DNA from: an uncultured Collinsella sp.
Lineage (GTDB): Bacteria > Actinomycetota > Coriobacteriia > Coriobacteriales > Coriobacteriaceae
Length of the DNA: 64,000 bases
Assembly (NCBI GenBank): GCA_902494195.1
Contig: CABUSH010000010.1
Coordinates: 1 to 64,000 of the forward strand
Direction of reading: 5' to 3'
Shown here: positions 8,519-16,983 of the stretch, one piece after another
Position numbering within the stretch: the stretch's first letter is position 1
How the letters are laid out: each line of letters begins with the position of its first letter
The notes under the pieces: generated by a model
Databases searched by the model: none
What the model was told of the DNA's origin: nothing
The model's input: the letters and a program-made list of their open reading frames with translations, nothing else
Made by a program: the position numbers and the translations under genes

Positions 8519-9454
8519 CTAATTGGCACGTTTTCCATTGTGACCGAAGGGCGTCTGGGCGTGAAGGGCAAACTTGGAGGGCGCATACCTTCCATCCATC
8601 ATGCGCTCGATAAGGCCCTCGAGTTCAAGCGAACCCAAGAGTTTGAGTACGCCGACGGCATCGAGCGAGACGAGCGCCGCGATGTCGTCGACCTTGAGCG
8701 GAGAGGCGATGAGCGCATGCATCACGGTCTGCTGTGTTGGATCCAGGTCGGCAATGCCGGGAGCATCAGGGCGCGAGTAGCGCAGGGTGCCGTAGATACG
8801 TGAGATAGCCATCTCGATAGATTCCTCGTCGATGATGCAGCAGGCACCGTTCGCAATGAGGTAATTCGTGCCACGCGACTCGGGCGATAGGATCGACCCC
8901 GGCACGGCAAGAAGTTCGCGCCCCAAATCCATAGCAGCCTCGGCTGTAGAAAACGTCCCGGAAGGCATACCCGCCTCGGATACAAAGAGGGCTTGCGACA
9001 GGGCCGCGATCACGCGATTCCGGCGCGGAAAGGCAAACTTGCGCGGACCCATGCCCCACGGAGAGATCGACACGACCGCGCCACCCGTATCGAGCGTGCG
9101 AGTAATAAGCCCCGCGCTCGAACGCGGGTAGACCACGTCGGCGCCCGTCCCCAGCACCACGACGTGTTTGCCGCCGGCGTTGACCGCAGCCCAACCCGAG
9201 GCCTGGTCACAACCGACCGCGCCGCCCGAAACAACCGTCACTCCCGCCTCGACCGCCACCTTTGCCGCAAGCTCTGCCACGGCAAGACCATACGGCGAGG
9301 CCTTTCGCGCGCCGATGATGGAGAGCGCGGGCGTCGAAAGCGCCTCGGGGTTGCCGCGCACATAGAGCGTCTGAGGTACATCAGAAAGCTCCAAAACGGT
9401 CTCGGGATACAACGCGTCACCTGGATGCAGCTCGAAGGTCCCCTCGGCCATCAT
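8519..9454 (-). CDS. dprA: DNA-processing protein DprA, short form
   Basis: Loads RecA on incoming single-stranded DNA during transformation. From the ATG at 9454 it is 311 residues: a Rossmann-like DprA core with SIIGARKASPYG, SGGAVGCDQASGW, VVLGTGADVVYP and FPRRNRVIAALS, then a C-terminal winged-helix domain. The usual N-terminal SAM-like domain is reduced to about 35 residues. The start is fixed by AAGGAGGGACC upstream, and ATGATG overlaps the comM stop by 4 bases. A longer frame continues upstream but only as the shadow of comM. Adjacent to comM and yraN, a natural-transformation neighbourhood. Confidence 0.95.
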   Translation of the reverse strand: MMAEGTFELHPGDALYPETVLELSDVPQTLYVRGNPEALSTPALSIIGARKASPYGLAVAELAAKVAVEAGVTVVSGGAVGCDQASGWAAVNAGGKHVVVLGTGADVVYPRSSAGLITRTLDTGGAVVSISPWGMGPRKFAFPRRNRVIAALSQALFVSEAGMPSGTFSTAEAAMDLGRELLAVPGSILSPESRGTNYLIANGACCIIDEESIEMAISRIYGTLRYSRPDAPGIADLDPTQQTVMHALIASPLKVDDIAALVSLDAVGVLKLLGSLELEGLIERMMDGRYAPSKFALHAQTPFGHNGKRAN

Positions 9455-10974
9455 TGGTCCCTCCTTCCCTGGTACATCGCCGCCTCGAGCACGTGGTCCT
9501 GCGTCACTTGCTCGCTCTCGGCGACATCTGCGATCGTGCGCGCAATGCGAACCAGGCGCACGATGCCACGCCCTGTGAGATGCGTGCGTTTGGACAGACC
9601 GAGTACGCATTTCTCGGCAGCATCATCGAGCTCAAAGGTCGAAACGACGCCGTCAATGGACCGCGTCTCGTCATCCTCGGCCTCGGCATCCGCATCGTCC
9701 ATACGAGACTCGCGCCAGGTGCGAAAAGCGCGACCGCGCACAACGTAGTCACGTAACTCGGCCGACGACATACCCTCCGCGCCCTCGATAATCACCTGGG
9801 GATCGGGACGGGTCACATCGATCATCATGTCGATACGGTCGGCCAAAGGACCGCGCAGCTTTGCCCGATAGCGCTCGACCATCGATGCCGAGCAGCGGCA
9901 CGGCACCTCGCGGTCGCCCAAAAAGCCGCAGGGGCAGGGATTGCTCGCAGCGAGCAGCTGAAAGCGCGACGGGAAGGTAAAGGCCCCGTCGACGCGTACG
10001 ATCCTCACATAGCCGCGTTCGATGGGCTGACGCAGCGTCTGCAGCACACCCGTGGGAAACTCGGCAAGCTCGTCCAAAAAGAGCACGCCGCCATGAGCAA
10101 GGCTAATCTCACCCGGGTGCACCGGGCGCCCGCCGCCGATAAGGCCTGCGGTCGAAATACTGTGATGGGGGCTTCGAAACGACCGATGACCTGCCAATAA
10201 GCCATCGATGTTCTCGCCCAAGACCGAATGGATGCACAGTGCCTCCTGCTGATCCTCAACGGAAAGCTCAGGCAGAATGCCAGTCATACGGCGCGCAAGC
10301 ATCGTCTTGCCCGATCCCGGGGACCCGATCATAAGCAAACCGAGCTCACCCGCTGCCGCCAGTGCCATGCCGCGTTTGGCAACCTCCTGCCCCAGCACGT
10401 CGGCATAGTCGAGTTCGGGCTCAAAAGTAGCCTCCACACCCTCGGAATCCAGATAATGCCGCGCGGCATCGCCCATGCCATGAGCAAGCTGAGACAGATG
10501 GTCGATAAAGCCGCAATCTACGCCCGCGAGTGGCACATGCTGGTCTGATCTGCCGGCGATAAAAGACAGCCCCAAATCACGCGCCAATAACTGAAACGCC
10601 ACCTCGCCCTTGACGGGAAGCACCGTACCGTCCAAGCCAAGCTCACCGGCGATAAGACAACGATCGAGGTTGTCGCGGGGAATCTGACCATCGGCCGCCA
10701 ATACCGCGATGGCGATGGGAAGATCAAAGCCGCTACCGGTCTTGCGAATATCGCCAGGTGCCAGATTGACCGTAATGCCCGAGCGTGGGATCTCGAACCC
10801 GGCGGAGCGCATCGCACAGCGAATGCGACCACGCGACTCCATCACCTCCATACTCGGGATGCCGAGCATCTGAATGCCCGGAACGCCGCCGGCAAGCGAG
10901 ACCTCGACCGTGACGTGAATCGCCTCGACGCCGCGGATGCAGGCCGCGTGAACGGCAAACGTCTCGAACACCAT
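9451..10974 (-). CDS. comM: YifB/ComM-type Mg-chelatase-like AAA+ ATPase
   Basis: AAA+ helicase related to Mg-chelatase subunit I; ComM promotes branch migration during natural transformation. From the ATG at 10974 it has 507 residues: an N-terminal ChlI-like fold (FETFAVHAACIRG, then SLAGGVPGIQMLG), Walker A GSPGSGKT (217-224), Walker B GVLFLDE (296-302), and the NPCPCGF segment with a cysteine cluster that is characteristic of the family. It overlaps yraN upstream (TGATG) and dprA downstream (ATGATG), so the three are translationally coupled. Confidence 0.96.
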   Translation of the reverse strand: MVFETFAVHAACIRGVEAIHVTVEVSLAGGVPGIQMLGIPSMEVMESRGRIRCAMRSAGFEIPRSGITVNLAPGDIRKTGSGFDLPIAIAVLAADGQIPRDNLDRCLIAGELGLDGTVLPVKGEVAFQLLARDLGLSFIAGRSDQHVPLAGVDCGFIDHLSQLAHGMGDAARHYLDSEGVEATFEPELDYADVLGQEVAKRGMALAAAGELGLLMIGSPGSGKTMLARRMTGILPELSVEDQQEALCIHSVLGENIDGLLAGHRSFRSPHHSISTAGLIGGGRPVHPGEISLAHGGVLFLDELAEFPTGVLQTLRQPIERGYVRIVRVDGAFTFPSRFQLLAASNPCPCGFLGDREVPCRCSASMVERYRAKLRGPLADRIDMMIDVTRPDPQVIIEGAEGMSSAELRDYVVRGRAFRTWRESRMDDADAEAEDDETRSIDGVVSTFELDDAAEKCVLGLSKRTHLTGRGIVRLVRIARTIADVAESEQVTQDHVLEAAMYQGRRDQ

Positions 10975-11459
10975 CACGACACCTGCCAATCGAACGCGTT
11001 GTACTGATGCTCGATCTCGGCGATATGCCCGCCGCGAATGGTGACACCCACGGCATCGAAGCGAATCGCCTTGAGCGGATAATGATCCATGAGATAGCAA
11101 CTTGCGATGCGGCGGTAGCGGCGTTGCTTTTGGGCGTCCACGGCTTCCTCGGGAAAGACCCGCGTGGTGCAATCCAGGGCGACGCGTCTGGTCTTGACCT
11201 CGGCCATCACCACGACATCGTCGAGCTCATCAAGCAGCACCAGATCGGCCTCGCCCTCGGTGCAACGATAACCCTGTTCCAGCAAGGTGTAGCCGCGCTC
11301 GTTAAAGTAGTCGATGGTGATCAGCTCGCCCAGCATGCCCAGCTCGCGGGGACTGAGTCCCTTGATAAACTCGGGCGTCATCGCCCCGCAGTCGAGCTCG
11401 CCGTTTTCCCAACGCTCCTTGAGCCGCTGCGTCTTGCTCTTTTTGCTTGCGGCACTCAT
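10974..11459 (-). CDS. YraN family (UPF0102) nuclease-like protein
   Basis: 161 residues from the ATG at 11459, chosen because GGAAAGGAGACCC is 3 bases upstream. Residues 39-90 match the YraN restriction-endonuclease-like fold: LGMLGELITIDYFNERGY, GEADLVLLD (Asp72) and VVMAEVKTRR (Glu87, Lys89), i.e. the E...D...ExK nuclease pattern. About 38 charged residues precede the domain, more than in most YraN proteins. The biochemical role is unsettled; its position next to comM and dprA suggests DNA processing. Confidence 0.88.
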   Translation of the reverse strand: MSAASKKSKTQRLKERWENGELDCGAMTPEFIKGLSPRELGMLGELITIDYFNERGYTLLEQGYRCTEGEADLVLLDELDDVVVMAEVKTRRVALDCTTRVFPEEAVDAQKQRRYRRIASCYLMDHYPLKAIRFDAVGVTIRGGHIAEIEHQYNAFDWQVS

Positions 11460-11557
11460 GGGGTCTCCTTTCCCGCACACTGCATTGCCCCGATGATGAG
11501 GGCACCTTTCATGCGGGTAAGTACCGGAAGCAAACCAAAAGCTGACCAAATGCCAAC

Positions 11558-11599
11558 AAAAAACGGGCCGTACGCAACAATCACGTTGCACACGGCCCG
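11558..11599 (-). terminator. Intrinsic terminator of rnhB
   Basis: Minus-strand stem CGGGCCGT pairing with ACGGCCCG around a loop that itself contains CAACGTG/TTGCG-like complementarity, followed by six T residues. It is the only terminator between rnhB and yraN and makes rnhB the end of its transcript. Confidence 0.85.
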
Positions 11600-11648
11600 C
11601 TACCAGCAGGTTTATAAAACGCCAGGGGTCCCTGTCTCCACAATTGAC

Positions 11649-12437
11649 CTAGAAAAGGCGCTCAGTCTGCAGAAAGTTTCCGCAAAAGCTCACACGGTGC
11701 AACGGAGAAAGACCATGTTTGCGAATAGCCTCGATGTGTTCGGGGCTCGCATAGCCTTTCGATTCGGCCAAATGGTACTCGGGATACTCGGCATCGTACT
11801 CGACCATCATCTCGTCACGCGTGACCTTTGCCATGATGGATGCCGCGGCGATGCAGGCGATCTTGGCGTCGCCCTTGACCACGTCGCGCTCGTTAGGAAC
11901 GGCGCCCAAGGGGTTGCCATCCATGAGGACGCAGTCGGGTTCAAGTCCCGTATCGGCCACGGCGCCCGCAACGGCGGTACGAATGGCACGGGCCATGCCC
12001 ATCTCATCGATATCCTTAGGCGCGATATGGCAAAAACCGATCGCCGTCGCCACCTCGGCAATCTTCACTGAGAGCAACTCGCGGCGCGCGGGCGTGAGCT
12101 TTTTGGAATCGTTGATACCCCAGACGCGCGGCTCCATAGGAAGACAGACGGCGCATACCGTCAAAGGACCGGCCACCGATCCGCGACCCACCTCGTCGAC
12201 ACCAACGACCACCCCATCGCCGCCAAGCTCATGCATAAGCACGTACATGTCATTGACGCGCTCGCGCTCGGCAAGCTCTTTGGCATGGCGTTTAAGGGCG
12301 CGTTCACAAGCCTTGATCACCTGCTGGCGCGGGTCCTCGCGATAATGCTCCACGAGGGCGGGGATCTCCTCAAACGTTGCGCTCGCCAACTCACCGGCAA
12401 CCTGCGATGCCGAAACCGAGCTCGTCATGTTGGCCAT
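11649..12437 (-). CDS. rnhB: Ribonuclease HII
   Basis: Endonuclease that removes RNA from RNA-DNA hybrids and single ribonucleotides in DNA. The catalytic pair is in VVGVDEVGRGSVAGPL (Asp81, Glu82 from the chosen start), with the DSKKL motif and later Asp-containing LMDGNPL. The 262-residue protein has an N-terminal extension of about 75 residues rich in charged helix, a common feature of Coriobacteriia and Firmicutes RnhB. Start at 12437 because AAGGAGGG lies 6 bases upstream; an ATG 18 bases earlier would consume that site. Confidence 0.96.
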   Translation of the reverse strand: MANMTSSVSASQVAGELASATFEEIPALVEHYREDPRQQVIKACERALKRHAKELAERERVNDMYVLMHELGGDGVVVGVDEVGRGSVAGPLTVCAVCLPMEPRVWGINDSKKLTPARRELLSVKIAEVATAIGFCHIAPKDIDEMGMARAIRTAVAGAVADTGLEPDCVLMDGNPLGAVPNERDVVKGDAKIACIAAASIMAKVTRDEMMVEYDAEYPEYHLAESKGYASPEHIEAIRKHGLSPLHRVSFCGNFLQTERLF

Positions 12438-12466
12438 ACCAGGCCCTCCTTGCATGCAAATCAGAT

Positions 12467-12496
12467 AAAAAGAAGGGCCACCCGAAGGTGACCCTT
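12467..12496 (-). terminator. Intrinsic terminator of rplS
   Basis: A 10-bp minus-strand stem (AAGGGTCACC with GGTGGCCCTT, one U-G pair) capped by a TTCG tetraloop and followed by CTTTTT. It lies 35 bases past the rplS stop and overlaps the upstream region of rnhB. Confidence 0.9.
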
Positions 12497-12530
12497 GTGT
12501 CCAAACGAGTGGACAGACGCTGCGATCTTC

Positions 12531-12878
12531 TTAGCGCTTCTCGGGGATGCGAGCAGCCTTGCCCACCTTGTCGCGGAGGTAGTACAGCTTGGCGCGACGG
12601 ACGCGACCATGACGGACGACCTCGAGCTTGGCGATCTTGGGGCTGTGAAGCGGGAAGGTACGCTCAACACCGACACCGAAGGACATCTTGCGGACGGTGA
12701 AGGTCTCGCGGGCACCGGCGCCGGCCATGCGGATGACGTCGCCCTGGAAGACCTGGATGCGCTCGCGGTCGCCTTCCTTAATGCGGTAGTGAACCTTGAC
12801 GTTGTCGGCGACGCGAACCTGAGGAATGTCCTCGCGGATCTGCTGACGCTCGATTGCGCGGATGTAATCCATGTGCAA
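12531..12878 (-). CDS. rplS: 50S ribosomal protein L19
   Basis: 115 residues, normal length, with VADNVKVHYRIKEGDRERIQ, VFQGDVIRMAG and FTVRKMSFGVGVERTFPLHS, the standard L19 core that sits at the 30S-50S interface. It is a single-gene transcript here with its own promoter (12942-12969) and terminator. In many bacteria rplS is next to trmD; here it is about 8 kb away from that operon. Confidence 0.98.
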   Translation of the reverse strand: MHMDYIRAIERQQIREDIPQVRVADNVKVHYRIKEGDRERIQVFQGDVIRMAGAGARETFTVRKMSFGVGVERTFPLHSPKIAKLEVVRHGRVRRAKLYYLRDKVGKAARIPEKR

Positions 12879-12896
12879 TTCCTTACTCTTCTAGAG

Positions 12897-12920
12897 GTGC
12901 CGTACCACCTTGGCCGGCAC
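12897..12920 (-). promoter_or_regulatory. Hairpin in the rplS leader
   Basis: The leader between promoter and rplS contains GTGCCG and CGGCAC arms around a 12-base loop on the minus strand, about 20 bases before the start codon. Ribosomal-protein leaders for L19 are known in other phyla; membership here is an inference. Confidence 0.3.
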
Positions 12921-12941
12921 GTAGTTGAACAAACGTATTCG

Positions 12942-12969
12942 AGTATACACGCGCGGGTTTCTGCTGCAA
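12942..12969 (-). promoter_or_regulatory. Promoter of rplS
   Basis: Minus strand: -35 TTGCAG, 16-base spacer, -10 TATACT preceded by TG (extended). Predicted start about 55 bases upstream of the rplS ATG. Confidence 0.75.
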
Positions 12970-13015
12970 GAACAATTTTTTACGCAGACAAAAAGACAAA
13001 ACCCGCACATGATAA

Positions 13016-13043
13016 CCGCCCGTCTCACGAATGAGACGGGCGG
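13016..13043 (-). terminator. Strong hairpin after ppdK, probable terminator
   Basis: A perfect 12-bp GC-rich stem with TTCG tetraloop on the minus strand, about 40 bases past the ppdK stop. Only TTATC follows, so the U-tract is poor; the stable stem and position still favour termination or 3'-end protection of the ppdK message. Confidence 0.6.
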
Positions 13044-13081
13044 CATGAAGGGGGCTACGCTAGGCGTCTATACCCAAAACG

Positions 13082-15832
13082 TTAGGCGGAACGCTTGGCC
13101 TCGAGCTTGGCCTGAGCGGCAGCCAGGCGTGCGAGGGGCACGCGGTAGGGCGAGCAGGACACGTAGTCCACGTCGGCCACGTTAAACAGGCCCTTGATGG
13201 ACTTGGGGTCGCCACCGTGCTCACCGCACACGCCAAAGTGCATGTCGGGGTTGGTGGCGCGGCCCTTCTCGACGGCCAAGCGCACCAGTTCGAGTACCGC
13301 CGTGTCGATGGTCTCGAAGGGATTGTCCTTCAAGATCTTCTTATGCATGTACAGCGGGATGAACTTAGCCTCGGCGTCGTCACGCGAGAAACCGAAGGTC
13401 GTCTGGGTGAGGTCGTTGGTGCCAAAGCAGAAGAAGTCTGCGTGATGGGCGATCTCGTCGGCGACCATGCAGGCGCGCGGCAGCTCGAGCATCGTGCCCA
13501 CGGGAATATTGAGCTCGACGCCCTCTTCGTCGGAAACCTCTGCGATCACGCGCTCGATAACCTCGCGGGTCTGGACATGCTCCGCCGTGATGGAAACGAG
13601 CGGAACCATGATCTCGGGGCGCGGGTCGACGCCTTCCTTGATAAGGCGGGCAGCAGCCGTGGCGACGGCGCGAACCTGCATGAGCGGCAGATCGCTAAAG
13701 ACGACGGACAGGCGAACGCCGCGCAGGCCGAGCATGGGGTTCGACTCGGCCATGCCGTCGATACGACGCAGGCGGGCGCGCAGGGCTGCAAGCTCTTCCT
13801 CGCTGGCGCCGGCGGCTTCCTTCTTGGTGATGGCGACCTCGAGCTCGCGAGGATTATCCAGGAACTCATGAAGCGGCGGATCGAGCAGGCGGACGACCAC
13901 ATCGCGACCGGACATGGTCTTGAACATCGCCAGGAAGTCCTCGGTCTGAACCTTGAGCAGGTCGGCCAGGGCCTGCTGCTTCACGGCCTCATCGTCAGAC
14001 AGGATAAAGCTCTGGATGATGTTCTTGCGATCGCCCAGGAACATGTGCTCGGTGCGGCACAGGCCAATAGCCTCGGCGCCAAACTCGAGGGCGAGCTCGG
14101 CATCCTCGGGATTGTCGGCGTTGACGCGCACATGGTTGGCATGGCCACAGGTCTCGTCCAGGCGAATCTCGTCGGCCCAGGACAGGATGGTGTCCAGGTC
14201 GCCGGTAAGCTCGGCGGAAACCAGGTCGACGGGACCGTCGACGACGATGCCCTGGGTGCCGTCGATGGAGATGACATCGCCCTCGTGCAATACGCGGTCG
14301 CTGCCCTCGATGCGCACGACCTTCTCAGCGGCGTCGATGTGGAAGCGCTCAACGCCGCAGACGCAGGGCGTACCCATGCCGCGGGCGATAACGGCGGCAT
14401 GGCTCGTCTTGCCACCGTGGCTGGTCAGGATGCCCTCGGCGGCGACCATGCCCTTCAGGTCGTCGGGGTTGGTCTCCCAACGAACCAGAATGACCTTGTG
14501 ACCCTCGGCGGAACGCGCGACAGCGTCGTCGCTCGAGAACACGACCTCGCCCACGGCGGCACCGGGGCTGGCGTTCAGACCGCTGGCGAGAGCCTCGTAC
14601 TTCTTGGAGGCGTCAAACTGCGGGTGAAGGAGCTGGTCGAGTTGCGCGGGATCGATACGGCTCACGGCCTCTTCGCGGGTGATCAGGCCTTCCTCGACCA
14701 TTTCGATGGCGATGCGCAGGGCGGCGGTGGCGGTACGCTTGCCCACGCGGGTCTGGAGCATCCAGAGCTTGCCCTGCTCGATGGTGAACTCGATATCGCA
14801 CATATCGCGGTAATGATCCTCGAGCGTCAGGAACACGCGCTCGAGCTCCTCACCTGCGGACTCGAGGCCCGGGGTGGTCTTGAGGTCGGCGATGGGCTCG
14901 GTATTGCGGATGCCGGCGACGACATCCTCGCCCTGGGCGTTGACCAGAAAGTCGCCGTAGAACTCCTTAGTGCCGTCGGCCGGGTTGCGCGTAAAGGCGA
15001 CGCCGGTCGCGGAGGTCTCACCCTTGTTGCCAAAAGCCATAGCCTGGACGTTGACGGCAGTACCGAGCTCGTCGGAGATGCCGTGCTGTTTGCGGTAGAT
15101 GCAGGCGCGCTCGTTCATCCAGCTGCCAAAGACGGCCTGGATGGCAAGGCGCAACTGGAGCTCCGGATCATGCGGGAAGACGGGCTTGCCGCCGGTGACC
15201 TCGAGCTCGGGATACAGGGCGGCCTCGACGTTATCAGAGAAGATGCCCTTGAAGGTCTCGACAAGCTCCTGAAGGTCCTCGGCCGAAAGCTCGGAATCGA
15301 CGCGAACACCGGCGACCAGGCGGGCCTGGGTCAGGGCGTTCTCGAACAGGTCGGCATCAACACCCATAACGACGTTGGAGAACATCTGGATAAAGCGGCG
15401 GTAGCTATCCCAGGCAAAACGCGGATTTTGCGTCTGGGCGATGAGCCCCTGAACGGAGTCGTCGTTGAGGCCCAAGTTGAGGACCGTGTCCATCATACCG
15501 GGCATGGAAAATGGAGCGCCCGAGCGAACCGACACGAGCAGCGGATCATTGTCGTCACCGAGCTTCTTGCCACAGCGGGCCTCGAGGTCCGCCTCGGCGG
15601 CAACGATCTCATCGAGTGCGCCTTCGGGCCAGACGTTGCCGGCACCGGAGTACTCGACGCAAGTCTGGCAGGTAATGGTAAAGCCACCGGGAACCGGCAG
15701 GCCGATGCGGCTCATCTCGGCAAGGTTTGCGCCCTTGCCGCCAAGCACGAAGTTCATGGACTTGTCGCCCTCAGTGACACAGGTGCCCTGGGCGTCGGTT
15801 CCAAAACGGTAAACCCTCTTGCAATCGCTCAC
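13082..15832 (-). CDS. ppdK: Pyruvate, phosphate dikinase
   Basis: Interconverts pyruvate, ATP and Pi with PEP, AMP and PPi, linking glycolysis and gluconeogenesis in anaerobes. The 916-residue protein, full PPDK length, has an N-terminal ATP-grasp domain (FVLGGKGANLAEMS at 28-41), a swivelling phosphohistidine domain with GGKTSHAAV (His478, neighbouring Thr476 being the expected regulatory phosphosite), and a C-terminal PEP/pyruvate TIM barrel with the catalytic-Cys segment VCGEHGGDP. GTG start after GAAGGGGAAG. It follows the gene for its own regulator (16083-16949). Phased direct repeats upstream suggest transcriptional control. Confidence 0.98.
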   Translation of the reverse strand: MSDCKRVYRFGTDAQGTCVTEGDKSMNFVLGGKGANLAEMSRIGLPVPGGFTITCQTCVEYSGAGNVWPEGALDEIVAAEADLEARCGKKLGDDNDPLLVSVRSGAPFSMPGMMDTVLNLGLNDDSVQGLIAQTQNPRFAWDSYRRFIQMFSNVVMGVDADLFENALTQARLVAGVRVDSELSAEDLQELVETFKGIFSDNVEAALYPELEVTGGKPVFPHDPELQLRLAIQAVFGSWMNERACIYRKQHGISDELGTAVNVQAMAFGNKGETSATGVAFTRNPADGTKEFYGDFLVNAQGEDVVAGIRNTEPIADLKTTPGLESAGEELERVFLTLEDHYRDMCDIEFTIEQGKLWMLQTRVGKRTATAALRIAIEMVEEGLITREEAVSRIDPAQLDQLLHPQFDASKKYEALASGLNASPGAAVGEVVFSSDDAVARSAEGHKVILVRWETNPDDLKGMVAAEGILTSHGGKTSHAAVIARGMGTPCVCGVERFHIDAAEKVVRIEGSDRVLHEGDVISIDGTQGIVVDGPVDLVSAELTGDLDTILSWADEIRLDETCGHANHVRVNADNPEDAELALEFGAEAIGLCRTEHMFLGDRKNIIQSFILSDDEAVKQQALADLLKVQTEDFLAMFKTMSGRDVVVRLLDPPLHEFLDNPRELEVAITKKEAAGASEEELAALRARLRRIDGMAESNPMLGLRGVRLSVVFSDLPLMQVRAVATAAARLIKEGVDPRPEIMVPLVSITAEHVQTREVIERVIAEVSDEEGVELNIPVGTMLELPRACMVADEIAHHADFFCFGTNDLTQTTFGFSRDDAEAKFIPLYMHKKILKDNPFETIDTAVLELVRLAVEKGRATNPDMHFGVCGEHGGDPKSIKGLFNVADVDYVSCSPYRVPLARLAAAQAKLEAKRSA

Positions 15833-15954
15833 GATACTTCCCCTTCCATGCGCTTACGCGCACGACCGTGGTAACGAATCGACCCGCCGGATGCGGGCCG
15901 TGAGGGAACTATACGGCCGGATTTGAACGGGCTTGAGCAGAGGATACGCGGTTT

Positions 15955-16002
15955 GGTAAACGTGCTAAAACTGGCGGTAAACGGTAGGTAAAGTTGGTTA
16001 CC
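15955..16002 (-). promoter_or_regulatory. Cluster of GTTTACC-type repeats upstream of ppdK, candidate operator
   Basis: Three direct copies of GGTAAAC, GGTAAAC and GGTAAAG (plus-strand reading) start at 15955, 15976 and 15987, and an inverted GGTTACC lies at 15996-16002. Start-to-start distances of 21 and 11 bases correspond to two and one helical turns, as expected for factor-binding sites on one DNA face. The cluster is about 120-170 bases upstream of the ppdK start. No regulator can be named. Confidence 0.45.
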
Positions 16003-16082
16003 TTATGAAGATACCAACACAATAAAAAAGCAGGTCAGATGCGATGTTTTTGCTAAATCGCTTTATCAAAATGCTACTAATA

Positions 16083-16949
16083 TTAGGCGCGGCGGGTGGC
16101 TCGGCGGGCGCGAGCTTCTTGGATTTCCTCCAAGTGGCTAATGATCTCGGCAGCGCTTTCCTCGATGGCCTTGCCGTCGGTACGCACCACAAAGCAGCCT
16201 AGGCGCTTCATGAGGGCACGAGCTTCCTCGAGCTCGCTGCGCACGCTCTCGGGCTCGGCATAGGAGCCGGCAACGGCACGGGCGTAGTCATCGCCCAAGC
16301 GGCTATCGCGAATTTCGGAAATCACATCGACGGTCGAAATCAGGCCGAACAGGCGCATCGGGTCGACCTCGTAAATCGACTTCGGCGGCTCCATGCCATG
16401 GGCCAACGGAACATTGGCAACCTTGTAACCTTGATAGGCCAAATACATCGACAGCGGCGTCTTGGACGTGCGCGATACGCCCAGTAGCACGATATCGGCA
16501 CCCGACAGATCGTCGCAACCGCGCCCGTCATCGTGCTCAACGAAATACTCCATGGCCTCGATACGATGGAAATAGCGGTCATCGGTCTTGTGAATCACGC
16601 CCGCAACGCCCTTGGGCGGCACGCCGACGAGCGACGACAGCACGGCGAGCGTCGGACCGATCAGGTCGACCGAGCGAATGTGCAGCATGCCCAAGTAGTC
16701 GAGCACACGAGCACGAAGGGCCGGATCGACAATGGTGTGGAACACGGCGATATCGCGATGGTCGGCATCGACGCGCGGCCCCACAAATGACTTGACCTGC
16801 TCCACGGAGGCCACCTTGGGCAGGCGCAAAACGCGAAAAGCCCCTTCATCAAATTGCCCGGACGCCGCAAGCACCACCTCACAAGCGGTATCGCCGAGCG
16901 AGTCGGAGATAACGATAACGGTGGGACGAACGGCGACCGGGCAATCCAT
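16083..16949 (-). CDS. PPDK regulatory protein (DUF299 kinase/pyrophosphorylase)
   Basis: Bifunctional enzyme that inactivates PPDK by ADP-dependent threonine phosphorylation and reactivates it by Pi-dependent dephosphorylation. The 288-residue protein begins TVIVISDSLGDTA, has HTIVD, GVIHKTDDRYFHRIEAMEY and the P-loop GVSRTSKTP (157-164), all DUF299/PDRP signatures. The gene directly precedes ppdK and follows glyS, which settles its partner as PPDK rather than PEP synthase. ATG start. Confidence 0.96.
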   Translation of the reverse strand: MDCPVAVRPTVIVISDSLGDTACEVVLAASGQFDEGAFRVLRLPKVASVEQVKSFVGPRVDADHRDIAVFHTIVDPALRARVLDYLGMLHIRSVDLIGPTLAVLSSLVGVPPKGVAGVIHKTDDRYFHRIEAMEYFVEHDDGRGCDDLSGADIVLLGVSRTSKTPLSMYLAYQGYKVANVPLAHGMEPPKSIYEVDPMRLFGLISTVDVISEIRDSRLGDDYARAVAGSYAEPESVRSELEEARALMKRLGCFVVRTDGKAIEESAAEIISHLEEIQEARARRATRRA

Positions 16950-16983
16950 GCGGGGCTCCTTTTGCGCTTACGCGCAGGCTGGC

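Noticed and set aside
13217..15874. 885-codon plus-strand open frame opposite ppdK
   Set aside because: It mirrors the codon pattern of ppdK, starts inside it and shows no recognisable domains; a shadow of a GC-rich gene.
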